NCBI GenBank assembly: GCA_022824465.1 | Contig: JAJDZV010000007.1 | Coordinates: 1-64,000 of the forward strand | DNA length: 64,000 bases | DNA from: Anaerolineae bacterium | GTDB taxonomy: Bacteria > Chloroflexota > Anaerolineae > Aggregatilineales > Phototrophicaceae | Direction of reading: 5' to 3' | Made by a program: the position numbers and the translations under genes | The notes under the pieces: model-generated | Seen by the model: only the letters and a program-made list of their open reading frames with translations | Told to the model about the DNA's origin: nothing | Databases searched by the model: none | Shown here: positions 35,361 through 44,612 of the stretch, piece after piece | How the letters are laid out: each line of letters begins with the position of its first letter | Position numbering within the stretch: the first letter of the stretch is position 1

Positions 35361-36734
35361 ATGTACAGGCGACAAACGCACCTGAGAACCGCCGCAATCC
35401 TCTGCGGCTATATGCTGCTTCTGCTCGCCTGCAACCTGGGGATGAGCGACACAACGCCGCCGACCCTGGCGCCGCTGCCGACATTCACGCCGCGCGCCAC
35501 CCTCGGCTATGCCGCCGCTCGCCCGGTCGTCATCGCCGAAATCGATGTCACCGCCGTGCCGCCAAGCGAGAACATCGTGCCGACCCTGCTGGAACGAATC
35601 GAGACTGACCGGCTGGTGTCCCATATCCGCAGCCTGCAGAACTTCCGCACGCGGCACATTGGCTCGTCGGTGGTTTCGCCCTTGGAAGGCATCGGCGCGG
35701 CGCGCAAGTACATCAAAGACCAACTGGAAATCTATAGCGCGGCGTCCGGCGGCAACCTTTATACTTTCGAGCAGAGCTTTGAAGCCTTTGTCACCGCCGA
35801 AGACAAGTCGATGCAATACAATATCGTCGGCGCGATCGGCGGCGCCGAAGTCAACGCCGGCACGCTCATTATCGGCGCGCATTACGACAGCGTCGGCATT
35901 CCGCTGATCGATGGCGAGGCTTTTGCGCCCGGCGCCAACGACAACGGCTCGGGCGTCGCCGCCCTGCTCGAGCTGGCGCGCATCATGAGCGCCGAGCAAT
36001 ACCGGGCGACCATCATGTTCGTCTTCTTCTCCGCCGAAGAATTCAACCGTCAAGGCAGCATACACTTTGCCGCCTGGGCGCAAGACAAAAACATTGATGT
36101 GCTCGGCATGATCAATGTCGATACCATCGGCAACGTGCATGACAGCCGCGGCAATCGCAACGATCGCCAACTGCGCGTTTTCTCCGCCGGTCCCAACGAC
36201 ACCTCCGTTTCCCGCAAGCTGGCGCGCGAAGCCAACTTCCTCGGTTACAACTACAACCTGGATCTGGACCTCCTCGTACAAGACGAGATCGACCGCGAGA
36301 ACCGCTACGGCGATCACTTCTCCTTCAGCGAAATCGGCTATCCGGCGATCCGCCTCATCAACGCCTACGAAGAAAAACGCAACGCCGACCCCACCGACAC
36401 CATTCAATACATCGAGCCGGATTACCTTCGCCGCGCTTCGCAGGCGATTCTGGCGCTAGTCAAGTCTCTTGCCGATGGTCCCCGCCCACCCGCCAACATC
36501 GTTCTGCGCAACCGCGACGACGGCAAACGGGAGCTGGTCTGGGAGCCGGTCGCCGATGCCGCCAGCTATATCGTCGCGCTGCGTCCGCGCGATTCGCTGA
36601 TCTATCAACAGTTCTCCTTTGAAGGGACCAAGCTGGCATGGGACGGATTCACCGATTACGCCGGCATCGCCATCGCGGCCAAAGACGAACGCGGCGTCAT
36701 TGGTCCTCTTTCCCGCGAGATCATTCCACGCTAG
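35361..36734 (+). CDS. M28 family zinc aminopeptidase lipoprotein
   Basis: A 457-residue lipoprotein: hydrophobic signal ending in LLLLACNLG, then a Thr/Pro linker. The catalytic part shows the M28 di-zinc ligands: His-x-Asp in IIGAHYDSVG, Asp in GANDNGSGVAALLELAR, Glu-Glu in FFSAEEFNRQG, Asp in MINVDTIGN and a late His in YGDHFSF. A fibronectin-like tail (DDGKRELVWEPVADAASYIVAL) follows. It should trim peptides outside the membrane. The next gene, a glycosyltransferase, starts 29 bases after the stop. Confidence 0.93.
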   Translation: MYRRQTHLRTAAILCGYMLLLLACNLGMSDTTPPTLAPLPTFTPRATLGYAAARPVVIAEIDVTAVPPSENIVPTLLERIETDRLVSHIRSLQNFRTRHIGSSVVSPLEGIGAARKYIKDQLEIYSAASGGNLYTFEQSFEAFVTAEDKSMQYNIVGAIGGAEVNAGTLIIGAHYDSVGIPLIDGEAFAPGANDNGSGVAALLELARIMSAEQYRATIMFVFFSAEEFNRQGSIHFAAWAQDKNIDVLGMINVDTIGNVHDSRGNRNDRQLRVFSAGPNDTSVSRKLAREANFLGYNYNLDLDLLVQDEIDRENRYGDHFSFSEIGYPAIRLINAYEEKRNADPTDTIQYIEPDYLRRASQAILALVKSLADGPRPPANIVLRNRDDGKRELVWEPVADAASYIVALRPRDSLIYQQFSFEGTKLAWDGFTDYAGIAIAAKDERGVIGPLSREIIPR

Positions 36735-36762
36735 GCATGCAGCCGAATTGAGGCGCTTACCC

Positions 36763-37911
36763 GTGACCCAGCCCGACCCGGGGCAACTGCGAGCCGCCCA
36801 TATCATCAAAGCCACCCGCATCAGCGGCGCTGAAAGCCATCTATTGGTCCTCCTGGCTGGCTTGCGCCAACGCGGGGTCGACGCGCGCCTGATCCTCCTG
36901 GTCGAGCCGGATATGCCCATGGACGACATGCTCGCCGAAGCTTCCGACCGCTGCATTCCCGCGTCACGGCTCATCATCCGCCGCGATTACGATCTGCCGT
37001 TGCTTCTCCGGCTCCGCGGCGCCCTGCGGGAGATGCAGCCGGACATCGCGCATACGCACCTCGTTCACGCCGACGTCTACGGCTATTTCGCGGCGGCGGC
37101 CGCTCGCGTCAAGCATGTCGTCAGCAGCCGGCACAATGACGATCAGTTTCGCCATTCGCCGCGCTGGCGACGGATCAACCGCTGGCTCTGGCGCCGACTT
37201 GACGCCGGGATCGCCATCTCTCACGCCATCAAGCATTTCGCCATCGAGGTCGAAGGCGCGCCCGCCGACAAAGTACGCGTCGTTCATTACGGCATGGAAT
37301 ACGACTGGCTGAGCGACAGCGACATCGACCGTTCCCGCATGCGCCTGCGGAGCGAACTCAAGCTGGCTGACGATGCGCTGCTTCTCGGCATCGTCGGCCG
37401 TCTGGTGCGGCAAAAAGGCATTCCCTATGCCCTGGAAGCGCTGCGCCGCATCCGAGCCGACTTCCCCGAGGCTCATCTTGTTATCGCCGGCGATGGCGAC
37501 CAGGCGGCCGAGCTCAGGCGACTGGCATCGGCTTTGGGCATCGCCGATCGCGCGCATTGGCTGGGCTGGCGCGCCGACGCCGCCGATCTAATGGCCGCCT
37601 TTGATGTGCTGCTGGTCCCGAGCCTGTGGGAAGGCTTTGGGCTGGTCCTGCTGGAAGCCATGTCCCGGCGCGTTCCAGTGGTCGGCAGCCGCGTCAGCGC
37701 CATTCCCGAAGTCGTGCAAGACGGCGAAACCGGCATCCTCTTTGAGCCGCGCAATGTCGACGCCCTGGCTGCGGCAATCACGCGTCTGCTGCGGGACCGC
37801 GCGCTGCGCAAGTATATGGGGCTGCTGGGCGCCGCCCGCCTCGAGGAACGCTTCAGCGCCCGCCGCATGGTCGAAGGCACAATCGCGCTATACGAAGAGA
37901 TCCTGCGCTGA
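36763..37911 (+). CDS. Family 4 glycosyltransferase
   Basis: A 382-residue GT-B enzyme. IIKATRISGAESHLLVLLAGL is the acceptor loop of this family, TRLVHADVYGYFAAAA follows, and the donor half shows LLGIVGRLVRQKGIPYALEAL, LVIAGDGDQAAELR and the double glutamate in SLWEGFGLVLLEAMSRRVPVVGSRVSAIPE. I start at GTG 36763 with GAGG nine bases upstream; a longer frame from 36619 would overlap the M28 gene without motif support. It is 13 bases before the TIR-FHA gene. Confidence 0.92.
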   Translation: MTQPDPGQLRAAHIIKATRISGAESHLLVLLAGLRQRGVDARLILLVEPDMPMDDMLAEASDRCIPASRLIIRRDYDLPLLLRLRGALREMQPDIAHTHLVHADVYGYFAAAAARVKHVVSSRHNDDQFRHSPRWRRINRWLWRRLDAGIAISHAIKHFAIEVEGAPADKVRVVHYGMEYDWLSDSDIDRSRMRLRSELKLADDALLLGIVGRLVRQKGIPYALEALRRIRADFPEAHLVIAGDGDQAAELRRLASALGIADRAHWLGWRADAADLMAAFDVLLVPSLWEGFGLVLLEAMSRRVPVVGSRVSAIPEVVQDGETGILFEPRNVDALAAAITRLLRDRALRKYMGLLGAARLEERFSARRMVEGTIALYEEILR

Positions 37912-37924
37912 GGCGAGCCCGACA

Positions 37925-38692
37925 ATGATGAACATCTACCTCGCCTATGCCCCGCAAGACGACGCGCGCGCCGAAGAAGTACGGCGAATCTTGCTGGCGC
38001 AGGGGTATCGTCCCTGGCGCGACCCGCAGCCGGCCGGCGAAAGCGAATGGCACGCCGGCATGGAAGCGGCGATACAAGCCGCGCGGGCTCTCGTCGTGTT
38101 AGTGTCTCCAGCTTCGGCAACATCAATATACGTAACCTACGCCTGGTCATTTGCCGTGGGCGCCGGTCTTCCGGTCTTCGCGCTCATCCTCGAACCGGCG
38201 CCAGAACATCCGCGCTTGCAGTTCACGCATCGCTATGATCCCGGCGACTTCAGCGATGAGAACCGCTTCTGGGATCATTTTGTTGAAGACTTCAAGCGCC
38301 AGACGGAAGCTCATGCAGTCAAGCGCAAGCCCCTCGCGCGCCCGCCCGACGACGCCCCAATCGACAAGAGCGTGATGCCGACAGAAGCCGGCTATTGGCT
38401 GGTCATGCGGCGCGGTCCCTTGGTCAATCAATTGTTTCACCTGGAGCGCGAGGTCGTCAACCTGGGGCGCGACCTGGCGAACGACATCGTTATCCGCGAC
38501 TCGCAGGTGAGCCGCTTTCACTTGCGGCTGACGCTGCGCGGCGATGATTACCGCCTCGAAGACCTGGGCAGCAGCAACGGCACACGCGTCAACGGCGCGC
38601 CGACAAGCGGGCAAATCGGCTTGAATGACGGCGATGCCATCGCCATAGGCGAGACCGTGCTGTTGACCTACGATCTGGTTTATCAAGACTAG
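37925..38692 (+). CDS. TIR-domain protein with C-terminal FHA domain
   Basis: This 255-residue protein starts with a TIR_2-like domain (about 3-115): IYLAYAPQDDARAEEVRRIL, YRPWRD, ARALVVLVSPAS and YVTYAWSFA. The residue before the Trp in the last motif is Ala where NAD-cleaving TIRs have the catalytic Glu, so NADase activity is doubtful. An FHA domain follows (about 180-250) with all phosphothreonine-binding marks: LGRDLAND, SQVSRFHLRL and GSSNGTRVNG. It probably binds a Thr-phosphorylated partner; no Ser/Thr kinase is in the window. An adjacent ATG at 37928 is an alternative start. It overlaps the convergent acyltransferase by four bases. Confidence 0.88.
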   Translation: MMNIYLAYAPQDDARAEEVRRILLAQGYRPWRDPQPAGESEWHAGMEAAIQAARALVVLVSPASATSIYVTYAWSFAVGAGLPVFALILEPAPEHPRLQFTHRYDPGDFSDENRFWDHFVEDFKRQTEAHAVKRKPLARPPDDAPIDKSVMPTEAGYWLVMRRGPLVNQLFHLEREVVNLGRDLANDIVIRDSQVSRFHLRLTLRGDDYRLEDLGSSNGTRVNGAPTSGQIGLNDGDAIAIGETVLLTYDLVYQD

Positions 38693-39351
38693 CCGCCTAG
38701 ATCGCCGATGACGCGCGCGGGATTGCCCGCCACGATCAAGCTCGGCGGCACATCGCGCGTGACCACGCTGCCCGCGCCGACCACCGCCCCCGCTCCAATC
38801 GTCACGCCCTTGAGCACCAGCGCGTTCATGCCGATGAAGACATCATCCCCGATGCTGACTGGCGCGGTATCCGCGGCGAGCGGGCTCTCATGGCGGCGCT
38901 GCGGCTTCAAGGGATGGAAGTCTGTATCGGTGATGACGCTGTTGGCGCCGACCCAGACGCGATCGCCAATCGCGATGCGCGCATCACAGACCAGCGAGCC
39001 GCCGGTCATGCCGAAGTCAGCGCCGATGGTGAGCGCGGCGCCGGGCCGGCGCGTGCTGATGATGACCGGATGGTTGGGTCCCAGCGGGTTGCTGCGCGCG
39101 GTCGAGCGCAGGCTCATGCGCGCGCCAATGCGGATGCGGCTGTCGCGGTGACGCTGGATAATTGGGACGCCATAGCAACGCCAGCCGGCGCCCACCTCAA
39201 GACCGCGCAGCGTCCAGGCGGCCAGCGGCAGAATCAGCAGACGGCGCAACTCGTTGCCCGCCTTCCAAGGCATCGCCCGCGCCTGCCGCAGCGACGCCTG
39301 CGAGAGCAGCGCGTCCGGGATATCAACCGCTTGCGAACTAGTCTTTGTCAT
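38689..39351 (-). CDS. Left-handed beta-helix (hexapeptide) acyltransferase
   Basis: Hexapeptide repeats run through the C-terminal 150 residues, with VWVGANSVITDTDFHPL, VSIGDDVFIGMNALVLKGVTIG and VVGAGSVVTRDVPPSLIVAGNPA, the pattern of WcaF/LacA/NodL-like O-acetyltransferases. The likely catalytic His is in TDFHPL. Acetyl-CoA would be the donor and a sugar of a surface glycan the acceptor. I prefer the ATG at 39351 (GAGGA ten bases upstream) over an upstream pair at 39375/39372. Confidence 0.9.
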   Translation of the reverse strand: MTKTSSQAVDIPDALLSQASLRQARAMPWKAGNELRRLLILPLAAWTLRGLEVGAGWRCYGVPIIQRHRDSRIRIGARMSLRSTARSNPLGPNHPVIISTRRPGAALTIGADFGMTGGSLVCDARIAIGDRVWVGANSVITDTDFHPLKPQRRHESPLAADTAPVSIGDDVFIGMNALVLKGVTIGAGAVVGAGSVVTRDVPPSLIVAGNPARVIGDLGG

Positions 39352-39563
39352 TCGAGCGTCGTCCTCGTTCATCATTGCATTGTACACACGGAGCGCGCCG
39401 GGCGACACACGGGCGGCGGAAAGCGACGGCAAGCGACGGGAGGCCGGCGGAAATCATTAAAGTAAAGGACGGACGGAGTAGGGAGAATGGACAAAAAAGT
39501 ATGGAGCGAGTACGGAGAAAGACCATAACTAGACGGGCGCAGGGCAGTGTTGTCAGGCGACTC

Positions 39564-39582
39564 TATCGATACCGTATCGATA
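39564..39582. repeat. 19-base palindrome TATCGATAC-C-GTATCGATA
   Basis: Two perfect 9-base arms flank a single C. It lies about 210 bases before the acyltransferase start. The odd-centred symmetric form suits a homodimeric DNA-binding protein better than an RNA hairpin. Confidence 0.6.
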
Positions 39583-39847
39583 CAGCCGTCGATTTTGGGC
39601 GGAAAGTCGCATTTCGCGCGCTGAAAGTTTGAGTCTGGATTGTGGAACGGTTGCTTTAGGTACATGGCTGTATATGGTGATAGTCCGCGCATAGAGTAAA
39701 GTCTAGCAGGAAACCGGCGGGCAAAGGCGACTATATGGTCGCGTATGAGACTTTTCGTTCGGCGAGGCGCCGGCGACTTGATACGTCGCCATACAAGGTT
39801 TGATCGTTGTTGCAGTTATCATATCGAGATCTTACCCCACCCCCCGG

Positions 39848-39875
39848 CCCCCTCCCCGACGAGTCAGGGAGGGGG
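39848..39875. repeat. GC-rich hairpin, CCCCCTCCC/GGGAGGGGG
   Basis: A perfect 9-base stem with loop CGACGAGTCA. The right side, GAGTCAGGGA then GGGG and AGC, reappears at 59541 in another intergenic gap, so this is probably a dispersed element of the genome. Confidence 0.6.
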
Positions 39876-40129
39876 AGCTGCTCGACGCACTGGTTTTGGC
39901 GGATTATCGCCTACGCTGAATATGACAGACAGCAACAATCGAGCTCGCAGTACTCGCTTAACTGCCAACGCCAATCAAGCCTTACCAAGCGTGTGGGTCA
40001 GAAAAGAACCTGCGGTTGATTCTGGACCATTTTCCAGCGGGCGACTTAAGAGGTCGCGCAGGTCGCTTAGAAACTGACCGCCGGCACTGATCTTACTCGC
40101 GCCTCGACGCGACCTTAGGAGCGCAAGCG

Positions 40130-43100
40130 TCATGACGGCACGTTGAAGACGACATCGTCGGCTTGCACGATATTGCCGCTGTGGATGAGCGCAAGGCGCA
40201 GCACATAATTGCCCGGGCGAAGCGCGTTGGCGTGCAAGATCTCAAGCTGGCTGTTGATGACCGGGCTGTGATGCGGATTGCCCAGCGGCGTCCAATCGGC
40301 GAATTGTCCGCCGCGAATGTAGAAGTGATAGTTCTGGCCTTGGCTGCCGTTGAAGTGGGCGGTGCCCATGATGGGTATCGGACCGCGGATGGACTGGCCT
40401 GTGACCGGCTGCTGAATTTGCAGCACGGCGCCGACATTGCCGATGGTCGCCTGGCTGTAGACGCCGTGCCAACAATCCACCGTCGGCAGGAATGCCAGGG
40501 CGTTTTCGCGGGCGTAGCGCTCGGCTTCGATAGCGTCGCTTTGCGAGGTGGCGGGACCGGCGATGAAGACGAGATTTTGCGCGCCGGCGGCGAGCGCTTC
40601 CTGGGCGTGTTCGACGGGCACGCGGCAATAATTCGGCGGGATAGGTTGCTGCGCGCCCGGCGCGACGCGAAACTGAACCGCAGCCGCCACCTCGGGCGCC
40701 AGCGGATACGCCAGGGTTTGGAAGACGCCCGGCGATACTTCCTGCGAGACCGACCCTTGGACCGGCACCGGCGTCGGATAGCGCTGCGCCGGCTGCGGAT
40801 AAATCAAGACGCCATTTTCGTCGGGAACGCCGGCTGGTCTGTCCAGCGTCCACTCGCTGATGGTCGCCGGGCAGCGCGCGGAAAGCTCTGTCAGGCGGCG
40901 CACATCGCAGACCTGGCGCCGGGTCAAGCCCGACGGCGGGATCGGCTTGTCGTTCAGCAATTGCCCATTGCTGGCGAAAGCGCCCAGGAGGTCCAGGTTG
41001 CCGTAGATGGCGGTCAACACGGTATTCCAGATGGGCGCGGCGCCGGTCAAGCCAGAAGAGTCAATCATGGGATCGCCATTGTTGTTGCCCACCCAGACGC
41101 CGACAGCGACATTGCGCGTATAGCCGATGGTCCAATTGTCCTTGACATCGTCGGTGGTGCCGGTCTTGACCGCGGCGTAGATATTCTCAGTTCGCAGCGG
41201 ACTGTAGGCGCCCATCGCCTCCGAGCGAGCGCTGTTGTCAGCCAGCATATCGGTGATGATGAAGGACAGGCGCGGATCGAGAACGCGCTGCTGACGCGGC
41301 AAGTTAAGGGCTGTCCTAGCGGTTCTATTGCCGTAGGGGCAGCCATCGGCGTATTGATAGATGATTTCGTCGTCGCTGTTGATGACGCAACGAATCGAGG
41401 TGACTGGCACATAAGTCCCATGATTGGCGAAGACGGCATAGGCATTGGTCAACTCGATAAGGGAAACTTCGCCGCCGCCGAGCGTCAGGGACAAGCCATA
41501 GTTCGAGGCGTCTTCTTTCAGCGTGGTGATGCCGAAGCGCCGCAGCAGGCTCAGCAGGTAATCGACGCCGACCACCCGCAGGGTCTGCACTGCCGGGACG
41601 TTGTAGCTATTGGCCAATGCCGCGCGCATGGTCATGGGACCGTGGAACTGACTGTCAAAGTTTCGCGGGGCGTATAGGGGCAAGCCCGGCAGGTCGATCT
41701 GCGCGCGTGTGTCCCAAAGCACATCCAGGGTCGACATGCCGCGCTCCATAGCGGCTGAATAGGTGAATGGCTTCATCGTGCTGCCGGGTTGGCGGAAGGC
41801 GGTAGTGACATTGACGCTGCCGTCGATCGCCTCGTTCTCGTAGTCGATGCTGCCGACCATGGCGATGATTTCTCCGCTGGCCGGCTTGGTGACCACGACG
41901 GCCGCATTGCTGACATTCTTGGCATGCAGCTGCGCCACCTGGTTGGCGGCCGCTCGCTGCGCCAGGCGATTGACATTTTGGTCGAGCGTGGTGTAGACGC
42001 GCAGTCCGCCGCCGCTGATCGCTTCCGGACCGTAACCGAGACCGCGCAGCAGGCGCTCGAGTTCGCCTTGCGCGTAGACGGTGAAATGGGGCGCGGTCAA
42101 CGAGACCTTGGGCGGCACAAAAGTCAAACCCTCCTGCAAAGCAGCGCGCGCCTGATCCTGAGAGATGAACCCCTCTTCCACCATCTCGCCCAGGACTTGA
42201 CGCCAGCGTCCATCAACAGCGGCTTGCACGGCCGGGTCGGGATTCAGCGGGTCGAGGCTGGCCGGCGCTTGGGGCAAGCCAGCCAGCATCGCCGCCTCGC
42301 CCAGGCTGAGTTGATCGACGTCTTTGCCGAAGAAGGTCTGCGAGGCGGTCTGCACGCCATAAGCCAGGTTGCCGTAGTAGATCTCGTTGAAATACATCTC
42401 GAGAATTTCTTCCTTGCTCTTCGATTGCGTGAGCACAATCGCCAGCAAGATTTCCTCAGCTTTGCGGGCGATGCTCCGTTGAGCGCGCTTCTCGAAATCG
42501 AAGAAGACGTTGCGAACCAGTTGCTGTGTGATGGTGCTGCCGCCGGGAGTGTTTTCACCGGCGGAGGCGCCCAGATAATTCAGCGCGGCGACAGCGGTGG
42601 CGGCGACATCAATGCCGATATTCTGCATGAAGGTGTCGTCTTCAATCGCGATCGTCGCCAGGATCAAGGACTGCGGAATGCGATCGAAGCTGACGCGCAC
42701 ACGGCGCCCCTCGCCGAAAGCTTCGTAGAGTTCGTTTCCGTAGCGGTCGTAGATGAAGGTGCTTTCAAAGCCGCGATAATTATCGACTTCAGCCACGCGC
42801 GCCGTCCATTCGGCTTCGACTTGTGGCAGGAAGATCATGGCGGCGCCGATAGACAGGAAGGTCAAGCCGCCGCAGAATGTCAGGCAGAGACCGGCGAAGA
42901 CCCATAAGCAGCCCAGAGGCAAGCCAAATGCGCGCCGCTTGCGTCGCCGGCCAGGCGTCCGCTTGAACCGCTCGGTCAGCATCCGCGGCTGTTGGGCGCC
43001 GGGCGGGGGCGGGACCGGTTCCAGCGAGTCCGGCAGCGGCGGCAGCGTCCCGTCCCCGGGCGAGCGCGCGGCTGGGATCGTCGACCGGAGATCGGTCCGC

Positions 43101-43357
43101 GATCTTTCCGGCGGCGACTCGATTTGGCTGTAAGCTGGCAGGGTGACCAGTTTGCCGGGCTGGCGGCGGGCGTCTCGAGGCGTGACTTCGTCCAATTCCG
43201 AAACATGCGGCAGCGAGAAAGGCACATTGCTCCCGGGACCGACCTGGACCATTTCGGTCGTCATGGTGTCGTCGTCAAGCGAGGGCGGTGGCTCGATCCG
43301 GTCCGTGGTCTCGAAATCATCGTTATCACGCTGGGGTGATCGCGCTTCGGGCGTCAT
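40130..43357 (-). CDS. Bifunctional penicillin-binding protein 1A
   Basis: A class A penicillin-binding protein of 1075 residues that polymerises glycan strands and cross-links peptides. A long acidic, Pro-rich cytoplasmic part (about 1-145) precedes one membrane span. The GT51 domain has EDDTFMQNIGID with its catalytic Glu and GGSTITQQLVRN; the transpeptidase has the SxxK serine in PGSTMKPFTY, SxN as SYN and KTGTTDD. A 200-residue C-terminal addition with a repeated YHFYIRGG/LEILHANAL beta part is unusual and may bind wall polymer. I start at ATG 43357, which has AGGAG six bases upstream; the frame stays open to 43654 without support. Confidence 0.95.
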   Translation of the reverse strand: MTPEARSPQRDNDDFETTDRIEPPPSLDDDTMTTEMVQVGPGSNVPFSLPHVSELDEVTPRDARRQPGKLVTLPAYSQIESPPERSRTDLRSTIPAARSPGDGTLPPLPDSLEPVPPPPGAQQPRMLTERFKRTPGRRRKRRAFGLPLGCLWVFAGLCLTFCGGLTFLSIGAAMIFLPQVEAEWTARVAEVDNYRGFESTFIYDRYGNELYEAFGEGRRVRVSFDRIPQSLILATIAIEDDTFMQNIGIDVAATAVAALNYLGASAGENTPGGSTITQQLVRNVFFDFEKRAQRSIARKAEEILLAIVLTQSKSKEEILEMYFNEIYYGNLAYGVQTASQTFFGKDVDQLSLGEAAMLAGLPQAPASLDPLNPDPAVQAAVDGRWRQVLGEMVEEGFISQDQARAALQEGLTFVPPKVSLTAPHFTVYAQGELERLLRGLGYGPEAISGGGLRVYTTLDQNVNRLAQRAAANQVAQLHAKNVSNAAVVVTKPASGEIIAMVGSIDYENEAIDGSVNVTTAFRQPGSTMKPFTYSAAMERGMSTLDVLWDTRAQIDLPGLPLYAPRNFDSQFHGPMTMRAALANSYNVPAVQTLRVVGVDYLLSLLRRFGITTLKEDASNYGLSLTLGGGEVSLIELTNAYAVFANHGTYVPVTSIRCVINSDDEIIYQYADGCPYGNRTARTALNLPRQQRVLDPRLSFIITDMLADNSARSEAMGAYSPLRTENIYAAVKTGTTDDVKDNWTIGYTRNVAVGVWVGNNNGDPMIDSSGLTGAAPIWNTVLTAIYGNLDLLGAFASNGQLLNDKPIPPSGLTRRQVCDVRRLTELSARCPATISEWTLDRPAGVPDENGVLIYPQPAQRYPTPVPVQGSVSQEVSPGVFQTLAYPLAPEVAAAVQFRVAPGAQQPIPPNYCRVPVEHAQEALAAGAQNLVFIAGPATSQSDAIEAERYARENALAFLPTVDCWHGVYSQATIGNVGAVLQIQQPVTGQSIRGPIPIMGTAHFNGSQGQNYHFYIRGGQFADWTPLGNPHHSPVINSQLEILHANALRPGNYVLRLALIHSGNIVQADDVVFNVPS

Positions 43358-43598
43358 CACCGCTCCTACTCTGCCCTGCCCTGGAGTCAATTCTATCAGC
43401 CGCCAGGCGCCAGCGACATTATTCGCTTGCGCGCTTGACGGCATCGCATTGGCGGAATTGCCGCCACTATTCCAGCATAAACGATGGGCGTCATACGCGC
43501 AGGACGGCACGCCAACGGCTGACCTACGCTGTTGCGGCAACTGGATAAGCCCGCGTTTGACTGTTAGAATTGGCGCGCGGAATCCGCCGAGAGGGTCT

Positions 43599-44612
43599 AT
43601 GAACCAGGGACCAACAGCGATAGACGCCCCGGAGCTTGAGCTTTCGATCGTCATCCCGGTCTACAACGAGGAAGGCAATATCGAGACGCTCCATCGCGAG
43701 TTGACCGAGGCGCTCGAAGCGATCGGGCGGGAGTACGAAGTCATCGCCATCAACGACGGCAGCCAAGACCGCAGCTACGAGCGCCTCAACGCGGTGCAGG
43801 CGGGAGATAGGCGCTGGCATATCATCCACTTCCGCCGCAACTTTGGGCAGACGGCGGCGATGGCGGCCGGCTTTGACGCGGCGCGCGGCGAAATCGTGGT
43901 CACGATGGATGCCGACTTGCAGAACGACCCGCGCGATATCCAAGGCTTGCTTGACAAGTTCGATGACGGTTACGACATCGTCAGCGGCTGGCGGCAAGAG
44001 CGCAAGGAGCCCTTTCTGCTGCGGCGCCTGCCCTCGGCGATCGCGAACAGTTTGATTTCGCGCAGCACGGGCATCAAACTGCATGATTACGGCTGCACGC
44101 TGAAGGCATATCATTTTGATGTGGCGAAGGGCGTCCAGCTTTATGGCGAGTTGCACCGCTTCATACCGGCGCTGGCGCGGCAAATGGGCGTTCGCGTGGC
44201 TGAAGCGCCGGTCAAGGATCGGGCGCGGCGCTGGGGCAGCAGCAAGTATGGCATCAGCCGCACCTTCAAGGTTGTGCTGGATTTAATCGTGGTGGTCTTC
44301 ATTCTGAGTTATTTCAATCGTCCGCTATACGTATTTGGCGCGGCGGGGTTCCTGGTTGGCGGCTTAGGCGCGCTGCTGGGCGCTTACCTGACCGTCTTCA
44401 AGCTGCTGACCGAGAACAAGATCGGCGATCGTCCGCTGCTGCAGCTGGCGGCGCTCTTGATGGTGCTTGGCGTGCAGTTTGTAAGCACCGGCATCGTCGC
44501 CGATATGATCATGCGCACCTATCATGAGTCGCAGCACAAGCCGATTTACTTCATTCGCGAGCGGCGGCGGGCGGAAAACGACAGTGAATCGGCCGAGTTG
44601 GAGGAGGCTTAA
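43599..44612 (+). CDS. Family 2 glycosyltransferase, polyprenyl-phosphate type
   Basis: The 337-residue enzyme resembles dolichol-phosphate mannosyltransferase, GtrB and ArnC. The GT-A part starts LSIVIPVYNEEGNIETL, has the NDGSQD and TMDADLQNDP acidic motifs, and ends before two membrane helices (about 225-290), followed by a third hydrophobic segment. It would charge a polyprenyl phosphate with a sugar for transfer outside the membrane. GAGAGGG precedes the ATG at 43599. It is divergent from the penicillin-binding protein gene and overlaps the next, convergent gene by four bases. Confidence 0.92.
   Translation: MNQGPTAIDAPELELSIVIPVYNEEGNIETLHRELTEALEAIGREYEVIAINDGSQDRSYERLNAVQAGDRRWHIIHFRRNFGQTAAMAAGFDAARGEIVVTMDADLQNDPRDIQGLLDKFDDGYDIVSGWRQERKEPFLLRRLPSAIANSLISRSTGIKLHDYGCTLKAYHFDVAKGVQLYGELHRFIPALARQMGVRVAEAPVKDRARRWGSSKYGISRTFKVVLDLIVVVFILSYFNRPLYVFGAAGFLVGGLGALLGAYLTVFKLLTENKIGDRPLLQLAALLMVLGVQFVSTGIVADMIMRTYHESQHKPIYFIRERRRAENDSESAELEEA

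Larger units (their letters stand above)
39352..40129 (-). other. Intergenic stretch with palindromes, no gene seen
   Basis: About 780 bases between the acyltransferase start and the end of the penicillin-binding protein gene. No frame gives a recognisable protein. It contains a near-perfect 19-base palindrome (39564-39582) and a strong GC hairpin (39848-39875), each listed separately. Confidence 0.55.

Noticed and set aside
35310-36407. Open minus-strand frame of 365 codons
   Set aside because: It is antisense to the M28 peptidase with all zinc ligands visible.
41789-42907. Open plus-strand frame of 372 codons
   Set aside because: It is antisense to the catalytic domains of PBP1A.
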